From NCBI RefSeq assembly GCF_014279755.1, contig NZ_CP047951.1:62001-126000 (forward strand): DNA of 64,000 nt, written 5' to 3'. Source of the DNA: Synechococcus sp. PROS-U-1. GTDB lineage: Bacteria > Cyanobacteriota > Cyanobacteriia > PCC-6307 > Cyanobiaceae. A program made the position numbers and the translations under genes. The notes beneath the pieces were generated by a model. It searched no databases. It saw only the letters and a list, made by a program, of their open reading frames with translations, and had not been told where the DNA came from. Positions 29,790 to 38,296 of the stretch are shown here, piece after piece. Each line of letters begins with the position of its first letter. The first letter of the stretch is position 1.

Positions 29790-31292
29790 ATGGATAATAT
29801 ACTTCTCACTAGTAAAAGCAAAAGTTTAGTAGCCTTACATGGCTGTATCTTAGTTTATGGACACTTCAGCACGATTCATCCAGGTCATATACGTTATTTA
29901 AAACATGCAAAACAAATTTCGATCCCTCTTGTAGTTGCTCTTGCTGGTGATGGGAAACCAGGTGATGAACAAAGATATCCGTTTACTCAGGCTGAGCGTG
30001 CAGAGTCTTTGAAACTGCTGGGTATAGCTGATGGAATTTTTTTGTTAGACAAGGAGAACCTAGAGGAAGCAATTCTAAGTTTGCGGCCAAGAGAGTTAAT
30101 TTTAGGGACTGAATTTCAGAAAGCCAGTTGGTTGAAAAATCCACTAAGAACTCTACAAAAACAAGGCGGAAAGGTTCAGTTTCATGCAGGAGAGGTTTCT
30201 TATGCAACAGTGGAACTACTAGATTCTTCAGAAAGTGATCTCAAAAGTAAACGAAAAGCTGAGTTTATTGCTACTTGTAAAAGGCAAAATCTTTCAAAGA
30301 AAGATATCATTAATTCTATTGATTCTTGGAAAAATACAAGGCTTGTAGTACTTGGAGATACCGTAGTTGATCAATATGCTGCATGTGAAGCACTTGGTAT
30401 GAGTGCCGAAGCTCCAGTGATTGTGGTCAAGGAGCTTGCCCAAAAGACTTTTATTGGCGCTGCCGCCATTGTGGCGGCACATGTGAGAGCACTTGGAGCG
30501 CAATGTCATTTGGTATCTGTCTTAGGTCAAGATGATGAAGCCAACTTAGTTTCAAACCAATTACAAAAGCAAGATATTCAAAGTTCACTGATTATCGATC
30601 CAGACAGGCCTACAACCTTCAAGAAAAGGTATATGGTGGAAAATCAGAAGCTCTTTAGGGTAAGTCGCCTTGAGGATCATGCATTATCACTTGAAATGGA
30701 AAACATAGTTATTGATAAACTAACTCGTCTGGCTCCCAATACCGATGGAATTATTATAAGCGATTTTGTCTATGGTGTCATTACACCAAAAATATTGAGG
30801 GCAGTTACTAAACTTTCAGAGGCCTACAATATTCCATTATTTGGAGATGTTCAATGTAGTAGCCAGGTAGGATCAATAAGAAGGTTTAAAGACTTTGCAT
30901 TGTTATCTCCGAATGAACGAGAACTTCGGTTGTCTTACCAAGACAAAGAAAGTGGTATAGAGGTTTTAAGCCAACGTTTGATTAAAGAATCGATGTGTCA
31001 TTATCTATTGGTTAAAATGTCTTCTAGTGGATTTATCGCATATGAACGAAAACAAGATGGTTCAGTGTATAGCCAACCGTTTCCTGCCCTCTCTGTAAAT
31101 CCACTTGATGTAACTGGTGCAGGAGATTCTGTTTTATCTTGTATGTCAATTGGATTATCGTCCGGTCAGGGTTTAATGGCTACAGCAGCTCTTTCGTCTT
31201 GCATTGCGGCTATTGCTGTTGAATCTGTCGGCAATACTGCAATTGATGCTCGTCAGCTAATTCAAAAATTTGATGAGTACTTTGACTGGTAA
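29790..31292 (+). CDS. HldE-like bifunctional enzyme with swapped order: nucleotidyltransferase then PfkB kinase
   Basis: 500 aa. Residues ~15-145 form a cytidylyltransferase-like Rossmann domain with H-P-G-H at residues 30-33 (VYGHFSTIHPGHIRYL). Residues ~184-500 form a PfkB sugar kinase (RLVVLGDTVVDQY, PVIVVKELAQKTFIGAAA, and the catalytic DVTGAGDS near residue 440). In E. coli HldE the kinase is N-terminal and the nucleotidyltransferase C-terminal; here the order is reversed. With GmhA and an HddC-like enzyme nearby, heptose phosphate is the likely substrate. A 129-bp gap precedes it, with a weak TGCTCT/AGAGCA inverted repeat and no clear terminator. Confidence 0.8.
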   Translation: MDNILLTSKSKSLVALHGCILVYGHFSTIHPGHIRYLKHAKQISIPLVVALAGDGKPGDEQRYPFTQAERAESLKLLGIADGIFLLDKENLEEAILSLRPRELILGTEFQKASWLKNPLRTLQKQGGKVQFHAGEVSYATVELLDSSESDLKSKRKAEFIATCKRQNLSKKDIINSIDSWKNTRLVVLGDTVVDQYAACEALGMSAEAPVIVVKELAQKTFIGAAAIVAAHVRALGAQCHLVSVLGQDDEANLVSNQLQKQDIQSSLIIDPDRPTTFKKRYMVENQKLFRVSRLEDHALSLEMENIVIDKLTRLAPNTDGIIISDFVYGVITPKILRAVTKLSEAYNIPLFGDVQCSSQVGSIRRFKDFALLSPNERELRLSYQDKESGIEVLSQRLIKESMCHYLLVKMSSSGFIAYERKQDGSVYSQPFPALSVNPLDVTGAGDSVLSCMSIGLSSGQGLMATAALSSCIAAIAVESVGNTAIDARQLIQKFDEYFDW

Positions 31293-31332
31293 GATCAATT
31301 GATGGCAATGTTTAAAATAAATTATAATCATG

Positions 31333-31338
31333 TATAAT
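31333..31338 (+). promoter_or_regulatory. Extended -10 promoter element upstream of the epimerase gene
   Basis: TATAAT preceded by TG (TGTATAATAG) 26 bases before the ATG, with a TTTAAA-like -35 about 16 bases upstream. A nearly identical string occurs upstream of the 87-aa gene at 33735. In AT-rich DNA such matches are frequent, so confidence is limited. Confidence 0.4.
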
Positions 31339-31363
31339 AGCCTTGAATTATTTTGTTATTTTT

Positions 31364-32344
31364 ATGAAAGCTGTCGTCACCGGTGGTGCAGGTTTTATAG
31401 GTAGTCATTTGGTTGATTTGCTCCTTGAGAATAATTACTCTGTAACAGTGATTGATAATTTGTCTACCGGTAGGCTAAAAAATATAGAGCATGCATTGAA
31501 TTTGATAAATTTTATTGAAGCAGACTTATCTATAATGAATTCTACCTGGATTGAGCATATTCGTACTGCTGACTATATTTTTCATTTAGCGAGTCTTGCC
31601 GACATAGTTCCCAGTATAGAAAATCCAATTTCTTATTTTCAGTCAAATGTTACAGCCACTGCGAATATCCTTGGCACAATAAATGCTAGGAACATTAAAA
31701 AATTTGTATATGCTGCTTCATCTTCCTGCTATGGCATCGCTAAATATTTCCCTACTAATGAAAGTCATCCGATATCACCTGAATACCCTTATGCAATGAC
31801 GAAGTGGTTAGGAGAAGAATTAGTGCTGCATTGGACTAAGGTCTATGGACTATCTGCTGTGAGTACACGATTTTTCAATGTTTACGGGACACGCTCAAGA
31901 ACTTCTGGTACATATGGTGCTGTCTTTGGAGTATTTCTGGCTCAAAAGTTAGCAAGCAAACCATTTACTGTAGTTGGGGATGGTACACAAATGCGTGATT
32001 TCACTTATGTTTCTGACGTGTGTCGAGGGATGCTACTTGCAGCTGAATCTAATATTAGTGGTGAAATATTTAATATCGGCAGTGGCAAACCACACTCAAT
32101 TAATAAGCTCGTACAGTTGCTAGGTGGTGATGTTGTAAATATATCTAAGAGGCCTGGCGAGCCGGAGAAAACCCATGCTGATATAACAAAAGCTAGAGAG
32201 ATTTTGGGCTATAAACCAGTCGTCAATTTTGAGACAGGCGTTGATAAAGTTTTAGCTAATATAGAGTATTGGGCAGAAGCACCAGTGTGGACTCCTGAAT
32301 CTATCAATAAAGCAACGCAAGAGTGGTTCGATAGACTTTCATAA
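31364..32344 (+). CDS. NAD-dependent epimerase/dehydratase (UDP-glucose 4-epimerase type)
   Basis: 326 aa extended short-chain dehydrogenase. The NAD loop GGAGFIG is at residues 7-13, the catalytic Ser region AASSSCYG near 118-124, and the YxxxK pair is Tyr143/Lys147 (YPYAMTK). The C-terminal half has VVGDGTQMRDFTYVSDV and EIFNIGSGKPHSI, found in GalE/WbpP-type epimerases. Probably interconverts a nucleotide sugar for the glycan. ATG 31364 starts directly at the Rossmann strand. Its own -10 element lies upstream. Confidence 0.85.
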   Translation: MKAVVTGGAGFIGSHLVDLLLENNYSVTVIDNLSTGRLKNIEHALNLINFIEADLSIMNSTWIEHIRTADYIFHLASLADIVPSIENPISYFQSNVTATANILGTINARNIKKFVYAASSSCYGIAKYFPTNESHPISPEYPYAMTKWLGEELVLHWTKVYGLSAVSTRFFNVYGTRSRTSGTYGAVFGVFLAQKLASKPFTVVGDGTQMRDFTYVSDVCRGMLLAAESNISGEIFNIGSGKPHSINKLVQLLGGDVVNISKRPGEPEKTHADITKAREILGYKPVVNFETGVDKVLANIEYWAEAPVWTPESINKATQEWFDRLS

Positions 32345-32369
32345 TGAACACTATTTTGACTAATAGTAT

Positions 32370-33560
32370 TTATTGGAGATTGTTTGGATTTAGCATTACT
32401 GCAGATGAATCAAGACCTGTTATCTCCAAGAAATAATTCACAGATATATGCTTATCATTTTTTTTCTGATGACCTAGTAAGACCGTATCAACAAAATATT
32501 TTATGGCATTGTGAATTACTTCAGACCTATTACATCTTGTGTGACTACAAGTATATAAGTCAGTGGGTAAATCTCTTGTATTGAGATTTGCGTTACGTTT
32601 AGTCCACCACAATAAACCTGTTTCTTGCAAGTCAGTTAAATTATTAAATAAAGAACCAATTGAATTGTCCGGTAAAATCTTCGGTAAGATATAGCAATTT
32701 GAGCTAACATGTACACTAAGCAAGGTAAGAGGAACTGACATATCTAGTATTAAGGCCGGTTTCTTAAGGTACTCTGCCCAACAAGATGGTCCTGAAGAAG
32801 AGCCAATATAAGCTAGGCAATTTTTCATAATAGATGCATCATATAAAGAAGAAAATGCGTCGTTTACTATTAAGTTTGAACCAGTCAGTTTATTGTCTGA
32901 CTTTCCTATCTGAATAACATTAATACCTAGTTTGTTTAAATAATCAATAGCAGGTTGAACAACAGATTCATCGCCAAAATTCCTATTATGATTATCTTGC
33001 CTTGCTTTTCTTAAGTGTAGTACAACATAATTTTTTCCGTATTTCGCATGAAGCTCCTTGCAGTAAGGCATAGGATCCTCATTGATCTTATATTTATATT
33101 GATTGTTAATATAATTGTGCACATAGCCGTTTGGCGGGCAATACATTTGACTTTGACGTTTATAAAAGTGATTTAATACGTTCTCATCGATATGGTTTAA
33201 AACATCCGGAGATGACCTGTGTAATGAAGTTTGGCAAGCATTCTCTCTTATATGTAGCTCGATATTTAATGGCAACACATCATGAATATAATTTTTGCAG
33301 AAATTATATTCTTCTTGTGTTAATATTAATTCGTGCTGATTTTTTTCTTTAAGCCTGGCGTAATTCAAGAGAAATGCAATATGACCAAAGTGACGAAAAT
33401 TTCCATTAAATGTATACTGATCACAGTTGCTTATTTTTTTAAGTGGGAAGCCCCCTTGACTACAAAGAATCGATTTTGAAAAAACTTTGCTTATAAATCT
33501 TTCGCTAAAACCATTCTTCAGTAATGAATCTTTGTACTTACTGACCACTAATCTAATCAT
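32370..33560 (-). CDS. Putative glycosyltransferase, TIGR04372-like
   Basis: 396 aa. The central part matches TIGR04372-type putative glycosyltransferases: YVVLHLRKARQDNHNRNF, then LNKLGINVIQIGKSDN and YIGSSSGPSCWAEYLKKPAL, where a sugar-nucleotide site is expected. The frame begins with TTG at 33596, but ATG 33560 is the better start. It points opposite to its neighbours and converges on the epimerase with 25 bp between stops. Role and sugar unknown. Confidence 0.65.
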   Translation of the reverse strand: MIRLVVSKYKDSLLKNGFSERFISKVFSKSILCSQGGFPLKKISNCDQYTFNGNFRHFGHIAFLLNYARLKEKNQHELILTQEEYNFCKNYIHDVLPLNIELHIRENACQTSLHRSSPDVLNHIDENVLNHFYKRQSQMYCPPNGYVHNYINNQYKYKINEDPMPYCKELHAKYGKNYVVLHLRKARQDNHNRNFGDESVVQPAIDYLNKLGINVIQIGKSDNKLTGSNLIVNDAFSSLYDASIMKNCLAYIGSSSGPSCWAEYLKKPALILDMSVPLTLLSVHVSSNCYILPKILPDNSIGSLFNNLTDLQETGLLWWTKRNANLNTRDLPTDLYTCSHTRCNRSEVIHNAIKYFVDTVLLGHQKKNDKHISVNYFLEITGLDSSAVMLNPNNLQ

Positions 33561-33734
33561 TTGATAAAATAGTGAGTCTAGACAATATATTATCAATCAA
33601 TCATGACAATAAACCTCTTGTAAAGCCATATCTTGCAAATGTTAATGTCTATTCATCTATAGTATTTGCAGGGAGTCAACTGTAGTCTTTTGCTTGAGTA
33701 AGATGATCATCATCCGAGTTTCACTGTAATCGTG

Positions 33735-33740
33735 TATAAT
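33735..33740 (+). promoter_or_regulatory. Extended -10 element upstream of the small protein / radical SAM operon
   Basis: TATAAT with an upstream TG (GTGTATAATAACC) 25 bases before the ATG of the 87-aa gene. No good -35 is seen, which an extended -10 can tolerate. Would drive the four-gene cassette at 33766-38291. Confidence 0.4.
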
Positions 33741-33765
33741 AACCTAAATCTACTAGCATTAGGGC

Positions 33766-34029
33766 ATGGAATTAAATGAGCTAAGTGCTACTCTGAGTTT
33801 ATATCAAAGACTAACCAGACAAGAGGATCCTCGGACTATTTCATTAGCTATACGTACATTTAGGCGGGCAAGCATAAACAAAATTGATCTCTCTAAACAT
33901 TTTAGTAGTGATTCTTGGGCTAAAATGGAGCCAATAGTTGATGAATTGATCCAGATATCTAAAAACAAGTCTTTTGACAAAAGTCTTTTTTTGCAAAAGG
34001 TTGATTCACTTTCTTCACTTCTCAAATAG
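33766..34029 (+). CDS. Small hypothetical protein (87 aa) heading a radical SAM cassette
   Basis: 87 aa, no recognised family. The sequence looks almost wholly helical and charged, with a basic middle (IRTFRRASINK) and a Ser/Lys/Leu-rich end; it has no Cys, no Gly and no signal peptide. It ends two bases before the radical SAM start, so translation is probably coupled. Lack of Cys and Gly argues against a typical RiPP precursor. It could be a partner or regulatory subunit of the radical SAM enzyme; that is inference only. Confidence 0.6.
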   Translation: MELNELSATLSLYQRLTRQEDPRTISLAIRTFRRASINKIDLSKHFSSDSWAKMEPIVDELIQISKNKSFDKSLFLQKVDSLSSLLK

Positions 34030-34031
34030 TC

Positions 34032-35327
34032 ATGTCAACTAAGGATTATCAAAGCTCTACAACAAAAGCTCTCTTGGCTTTTACAGAAAAATTTGGAACT
34101 GACTTCCTAGGTAGGTCCAGAGAACAAGTAAATACTATTATTCACAGTCAGTTAGCTTATTTAAAGGACTCCCAATTTAATACTCACTATATCAATCCAA
34201 GGTCAAGCATTAATCTAGATACCACAAAAGTTCTTTTACACGAAGATCGCCTAAAAGCCTTCCTTGATGGTGAAAAAATTGCACCCATCACTATAGATAT
34301 GGCTTTAACTCAAAAGTGTAGTTATGCCTGCACATTCTGTTACGCAGGTTTGCAGCAAAATCCATCTTCGCCAGCAGATTGGAATGTTTATAAGTCATTC
34401 CTTAATGACTGCGTCAAGATTGGCCATAAGCCTGGTCAAGGTGTTAAGGCAATCTCGCTAGTCTCAGATGGTGAAAGTACTGAATCACCACATTTCGAGA
34501 AGTTTATAGATCACGCCTTTAATAATGGAATTAATATTGCATCCGGGACAAATGGATTGAAGCTTCGAGATTGTAATTTAAGAACAATTGCCGAAAAGCT
34601 AACTTATCTGCGGATTAATTTCAATGCCGCTCATGAAGAGGCTTACTGTCAAATAATGGGGGCCTCATCTAGGTCTCTTGAATCAGTTTTACAAACTACT
34701 ATTGAATTAGTTTCTCTTAAAAAGCAATTAAATTTGCCAATAACTATCGGATATCAGATGGTTCTTATGCCTGAGTATGCCGATCAGGTTCTTCCATTAG
34801 CTTCAATGGCTCGAGACCTTGGCATTGACTATCTTGTAATTAAGCATTGCAGTGATGATGAACAAGGTAGGTTAGGAGTTGATTACAATTGGTATCAATC
34901 TGAGGCGGCAACCGAGTTGTTATCAGTCGCTGAGCAATTCTCAACCGACCAATATTCTTCTCAAGCTAAGTGGTCAAAAATTAAAACTGGAAGAGATCGT
35001 ATTTACTCTAGATGTTATGGAACACCTTTGTTGCTTCAGATGTCAGGTACAGGAATTGTGGCTCCATGCGGTTCCTTTTTTCATAAGGACTATGATAACT
35101 ATCATATTGGGGATATAAAAGATACTTCCTTTTTTGATATTTGGAGCTCTGATAAGTATGATGAAGTCATTGCTTTTTTGCGATCTGAGCAGTTTGATGC
35201 AAAAAAGATGTGCGCGACTCTTTGTTTGCAAGACAAGGTGAATGAGGTTTTGTATAATATTATTGAGAAGGATGCAGTTTACACAAAGCCTAAATCGACA
35301 AATTTACCACATCTGAATTTCATATAA
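34032..35327 (+). CDS. Radical SAM / SPASM-type enzyme
   Basis: 431 aa. The [4Fe-4S]-SAM motif is CSYACTFC with Cys96, Cys100 and Cys103. A C-terminal cysteine-bearing region (SRCYGTPL, IVAPCGSFF, HIGDIKDTSFFDIW, MCATLC) fits a SPASM-like auxiliary cluster domain. The protein ends LPHLNFI, nearly the same as the second radical SAM protein at 38297 (VPHINFI). The ~90 residues before the radical SAM core are extra. The stop overlaps the next ATG (TAATG). The reaction is unknown. Confidence 0.82.
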   Translation: MSTKDYQSSTTKALLAFTEKFGTDFLGRSREQVNTIIHSQLAYLKDSQFNTHYINPRSSINLDTTKVLLHEDRLKAFLDGEKIAPITIDMALTQKCSYACTFCYAGLQQNPSSPADWNVYKSFLNDCVKIGHKPGQGVKAISLVSDGESTESPHFEKFIDHAFNNGINIASGTNGLKLRDCNLRTIAEKLTYLRINFNAAHEEAYCQIMGASSRSLESVLQTTIELVSLKKQLNLPITIGYQMVLMPEYADQVLPLASMARDLGIDYLVIKHCSDDEQGRLGVDYNWYQSEAATELLSVAEQFSTDQYSSQAKWSKIKTGRDRIYSRCYGTPLLLQMSGTGIVAPCGSFFHKDYDNYHIGDIKDTSFFDIWSSDKYDEVIAFLRSEQFDAKKMCATLCLQDKVNEVLYNIIEKDAVYTKPKSTNLPHLNFI

Positions 35328-36502
35328 TGGAAAATCGTCCACCCCTTTCTGATGCATGCCGTCATCTTGAAGGGCAACAGATGTTCCAGATTCTTTCTAA
35401 ATGCAAAGATATTGAATTGTCTGGTGAAAAGATTTTGCATTTTGAAATTGGTGACCCTGATTACGATACACCTGATGAAATCGTAAATGCCGCAATTAGT
35501 TCATTGAGATCAGGGCGAACACACTACGAGTCATCATCAGGTAATTATAACCTTATTAATCGTGCGAGAGAAGTTACCCTTAAATCTCGTGGTTTTCAGC
35601 CAGACCCAGACCAATTACTAGTTACTCCCGGTGCTAACTATCAAATCTTTTTATCCTTGGCCTGTATTTGTAACCCAGGAGATGAAGTTCTTATCCCTGA
35701 TCCTGGTTTTGTATCCTATAAGTCTGTTTGTCAGTTCTTAAATCTGAAACCAGTCTACTATCCCCTTCGTCAAGTCAATAACTTTGAAATAAATCACACA
35801 GATATTGAACCTCTTGTGACAACTAAAACAAAGGCGATTATACTTAATTCGCCTTCTAATCCTACTGGTTCTGTCTCTTCAGAAGATCAGGTTGTATATC
35901 TATATAATCTTTGCAAGGATTTTAACATATGGCTTGTTAGTGATGAGATATATGCTCGTTTAATTTTTTCTAATTCAAAGGCCCATTTCTCCGCTTCAAC
36001 TATTGATCAATGTAAGGAGCGCGTTATTTTGATTAATGGATTTAGCAAGGCCTTCGCAATGACTGGATGGAGAATAGGAGTAGTAACTGCACCTACCTTT
36101 GTAATTGAGAAAATGCGTTTACTTTTGGAGACTTCTTTATCTTGTGTGCCTCCCTTTATTCAAGATGCTGCCTGTGAAGCATTATCTGTGCAAAGTCATG
36201 TATGGAAACTAATGCTCACTTCTTATGAACAGAGACGTGATCTCCTTTGGTCTGGTCTTTCAAATTTAAACAGTTTCAAAGTCTACAAACCCCAGGGTGC
36301 GTTCTATATTTTCCCTGATATCACAGCTACTGGATATAGTGATATAGATCTAGCAAATATCCTATTGGATGAATGTCGAATAGCAGTGACACCTGGCAGC
36401 TTCTTTGGCCCTTCTGGAAAAAATCATATTCGTTTTTCATTTTGCTGCCCCACAGAAGATATAAAAGTTGCTTTAGAGCTTTTATATGCTAAATTTGGAT
36501 GA
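35327..36502 (+). CDS. Class I PLP-dependent aminotransferase
   Basis: 391 aa fold-type-I aminotransferase related to aspartate and aromatic aminotransferases. The PLP lysine is Lys241 (NGFSKAFAMTGWRIG). Other cofactor contacts are Asp206 in VSDEIYA and the NSPSNPTG motif near residue 175, with the final Arg in HIRFSFC. It is not the DegT/DnrJ type usually found in nucleotide-sugar clusters, so its substrate may be an amino- or keto-acid. Overlaps the radical SAM stop; the TPP enzyme follows 13 bp later. Confidence 0.88.
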   Translation: MENRPPLSDACRHLEGQQMFQILSKCKDIELSGEKILHFEIGDPDYDTPDEIVNAAISSLRSGRTHYESSSGNYNLINRAREVTLKSRGFQPDPDQLLVTPGANYQIFLSLACICNPGDEVLIPDPGFVSYKSVCQFLNLKPVYYPLRQVNNFEINHTDIEPLVTTKTKAIILNSPSNPTGSVSSEDQVVYLYNLCKDFNIWLVSDEIYARLIFSNSKAHFSASTIDQCKERVILINGFSKAFAMTGWRIGVVTAPTFVIEKMRLLLETSLSCVPPFIQDAACEALSVQSHVWKLMLTSYEQRRDLLWSGLSNLNSFKVYKPQGAFYIFPDITATGYSDIDLANILLDECRIAVTPGSFFGPSGKNHIRFSFCCPTEDIKVALELLYAKFG

Positions 36503-36515
36503 TGCTTTTTTCTGA

Positions 36516-38291
36516 ATGAAAGGTTCTGATTTTATTGCGCAATATTTTTCAAAAATTGGAGTTAATCAAGCTTTTGTATTGACTGGTGGTTGTATTATCC
36601 ATTTTATCGACTCACTATCAAAAGCTGAAGGAATTGATTATCTTCCTATGTTGCACGAGCAGAGCTGTGCGATGGCTGCTGATGCTTACGCGAGAGTGAC
36701 AGGAAATCTGGGCGTCGCGGCAACGACAAGTGGTCCGGGTGCTACTAACTTGTTGACTGGTCTTTGTTGTTCTTATTATGACTCTATACCAGTGGTACAT
36801 ATTACAGGTCAAGTACATTCTAGTAAATTAAAAAGAGATCTAAAGACACGCCAGTATGGATTTCAAGAGACAGATGTTGTCTCCATTTTTAAATCAGTCA
36901 CAAAATACTGTACACAAGTTAATAAACCTGAAATGCTTGAATATGAACTACTTAAGGCTGTTGACATAGCTACAACTGGCCGCAAAGGCCCTGTATTACT
37001 CGATATCACAGAAGATGTTTTGTATTCCGAGTTTGTTCCTATGCCTACCAAATTTAAGTGCTCTGAACCAGCAAAATCTGCTGGATCTATCGATTCAAAT
37101 AAAGTCGCTCAAGCACACAATCTTATATCCAATTCTGCTCGTCCCGTTCTTGTTTTGGGTGCCGGTGCACTAAATGTGGATAAAACCAAGCTTAAAGACT
37201 TTGTTTCCAATCTTGGTATTCCTGTATTGTTAACCTGGGGAGCATTTGATCTTCTAAGCGTTGTTGATGACTTTTTTGTTGGAGGCTTTGGTGTTACCTC
37301 TAGGCGCGGTGGTAATTTCGTTATCCAAAAAAGTGACTTAATACTCGCTATGGGCACAAGATTTGACACTCATGAGATAGGCAATAATCCAGCAGACTTC
37401 TCACCATTATCTCGTCGTATCGTTGTTGATATTGACTCTGGAGAAATAGCTAAATATTCAAAAATAGGCTTTAGAACAGACATCACTTTTGTTGCTGATT
37501 GTGAATATTTTATCGATCATTTTATCGCACTTCAACCAAACAAATCTAGTGCTTCAATTCTTTCTTGGCGAAATTGGTTTAAACAATGCCAAGACTGGGA
37601 TAGCAGATACCCTGTATTTAACTCCAAACAAAAGCAACAATCTGAGTTAGTCAATCCTTATGAGTTTTTTGATCTCCTGCTAGAAGAACTCACACCACAA
37701 GATATCATCATAACCGATTGCGGTAGTAATCTTATTTGGACTATGCAATCACTTCAATTGCCCCATAAGTTTAAGAATCTCATTTCAGCGTTTAATCATT
37801 CTCCCATGGGGTATTCTCTTCCTGCGTCAATTGGAGCAGCTCTTGCCTCTCCCAATTCACGTGTTATATGTATCAGTGGAGATGGTGGACTCCAAATAAA
37901 TATTCAAGAGCTTGCTACAGTTAGCAAAAATCAATTGAATATAAAGATTTTTGTTCTTAATAATCATTCTCATGGCATCATCCAGGGCACTCAAGATAGT
38001 TGGCTAGATGGTAGGCATCATGCTTCATGTCCGCTTCTTGGTAAATTACCAGATCCAGATCCTGCCTTTCTTGCAAATTCATATAGCATTTCTAACATAA
38101 ATGTGTTTAGCAGATTAGATTTAACTTCTGCTTTTAGTGAAATTTTCAAAGATGTTCAACCTGGCCTTGTAAATGTACATATGCAATCAGGTCCTCAAAT
38201 AGAGCCAAAACTATTGTATGGAAATAAACTAGAAAATATGCATCCATTGCTATCAAATGATGAACTTTATGAGCAATTTATTTCTAAATAA
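36516..38291 (+). CDS. Thiamine-diphosphate enzyme, acetolactate-synthase-like
   Basis: 591 aa with the three-domain layout of acetohydroxyacid synthase. The catalytic glutamate is Glu48 (LHEQSCAMAADAYAR), followed by ATTSGPGATNLLTGL. The TPP/Mg motif runs from SGDGGLQIN to VLNNHSHG near residues 448-480. It lies in a glycan island beside a radical SAM enzyme and an aminotransferase, far from amino-acid genes, so a specialised C-C bond reaction is likely. YerE, which adds an acetyl branch to a keto-sugar in yersiniose synthesis, is a known precedent of the same family; the match here is inferred. Confidence 0.85.
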   Translation: MKGSDFIAQYFSKIGVNQAFVLTGGCIIHFIDSLSKAEGIDYLPMLHEQSCAMAADAYARVTGNLGVAATTSGPGATNLLTGLCCSYYDSIPVVHITGQVHSSKLKRDLKTRQYGFQETDVVSIFKSVTKYCTQVNKPEMLEYELLKAVDIATTGRKGPVLLDITEDVLYSEFVPMPTKFKCSEPAKSAGSIDSNKVAQAHNLISNSARPVLVLGAGALNVDKTKLKDFVSNLGIPVLLTWGAFDLLSVVDDFFVGGFGVTSRRGGNFVIQKSDLILAMGTRFDTHEIGNNPADFSPLSRRIVVDIDSGEIAKYSKIGFRTDITFVADCEYFIDHFIALQPNKSSASILSWRNWFKQCQDWDSRYPVFNSKQKQQSELVNPYEFFDLLLEELTPQDIIITDCGSNLIWTMQSLQLPHKFKNLISAFNHSPMGYSLPASIGAALASPNSRVICISGDGGLQINIQELATVSKNQLNIKIFVLNNHSHGIIQGTQDSWLDGRHHASCPLLGKLPDPDPAFLANSYSISNINVFSRLDLTSAFSEIFKDVQPGLVNVHMQSGPQIEPKLLYGNKLENMHPLLSNDELYEQFISK

Positions 38292-38296
38292 GCCTT

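Noticed and set aside
33766-34029. RiPP precursor peptide
   Set aside because: No Cys or Gly, no leader/core boundary and no obvious modifiable core; an accessory protein is more likely.
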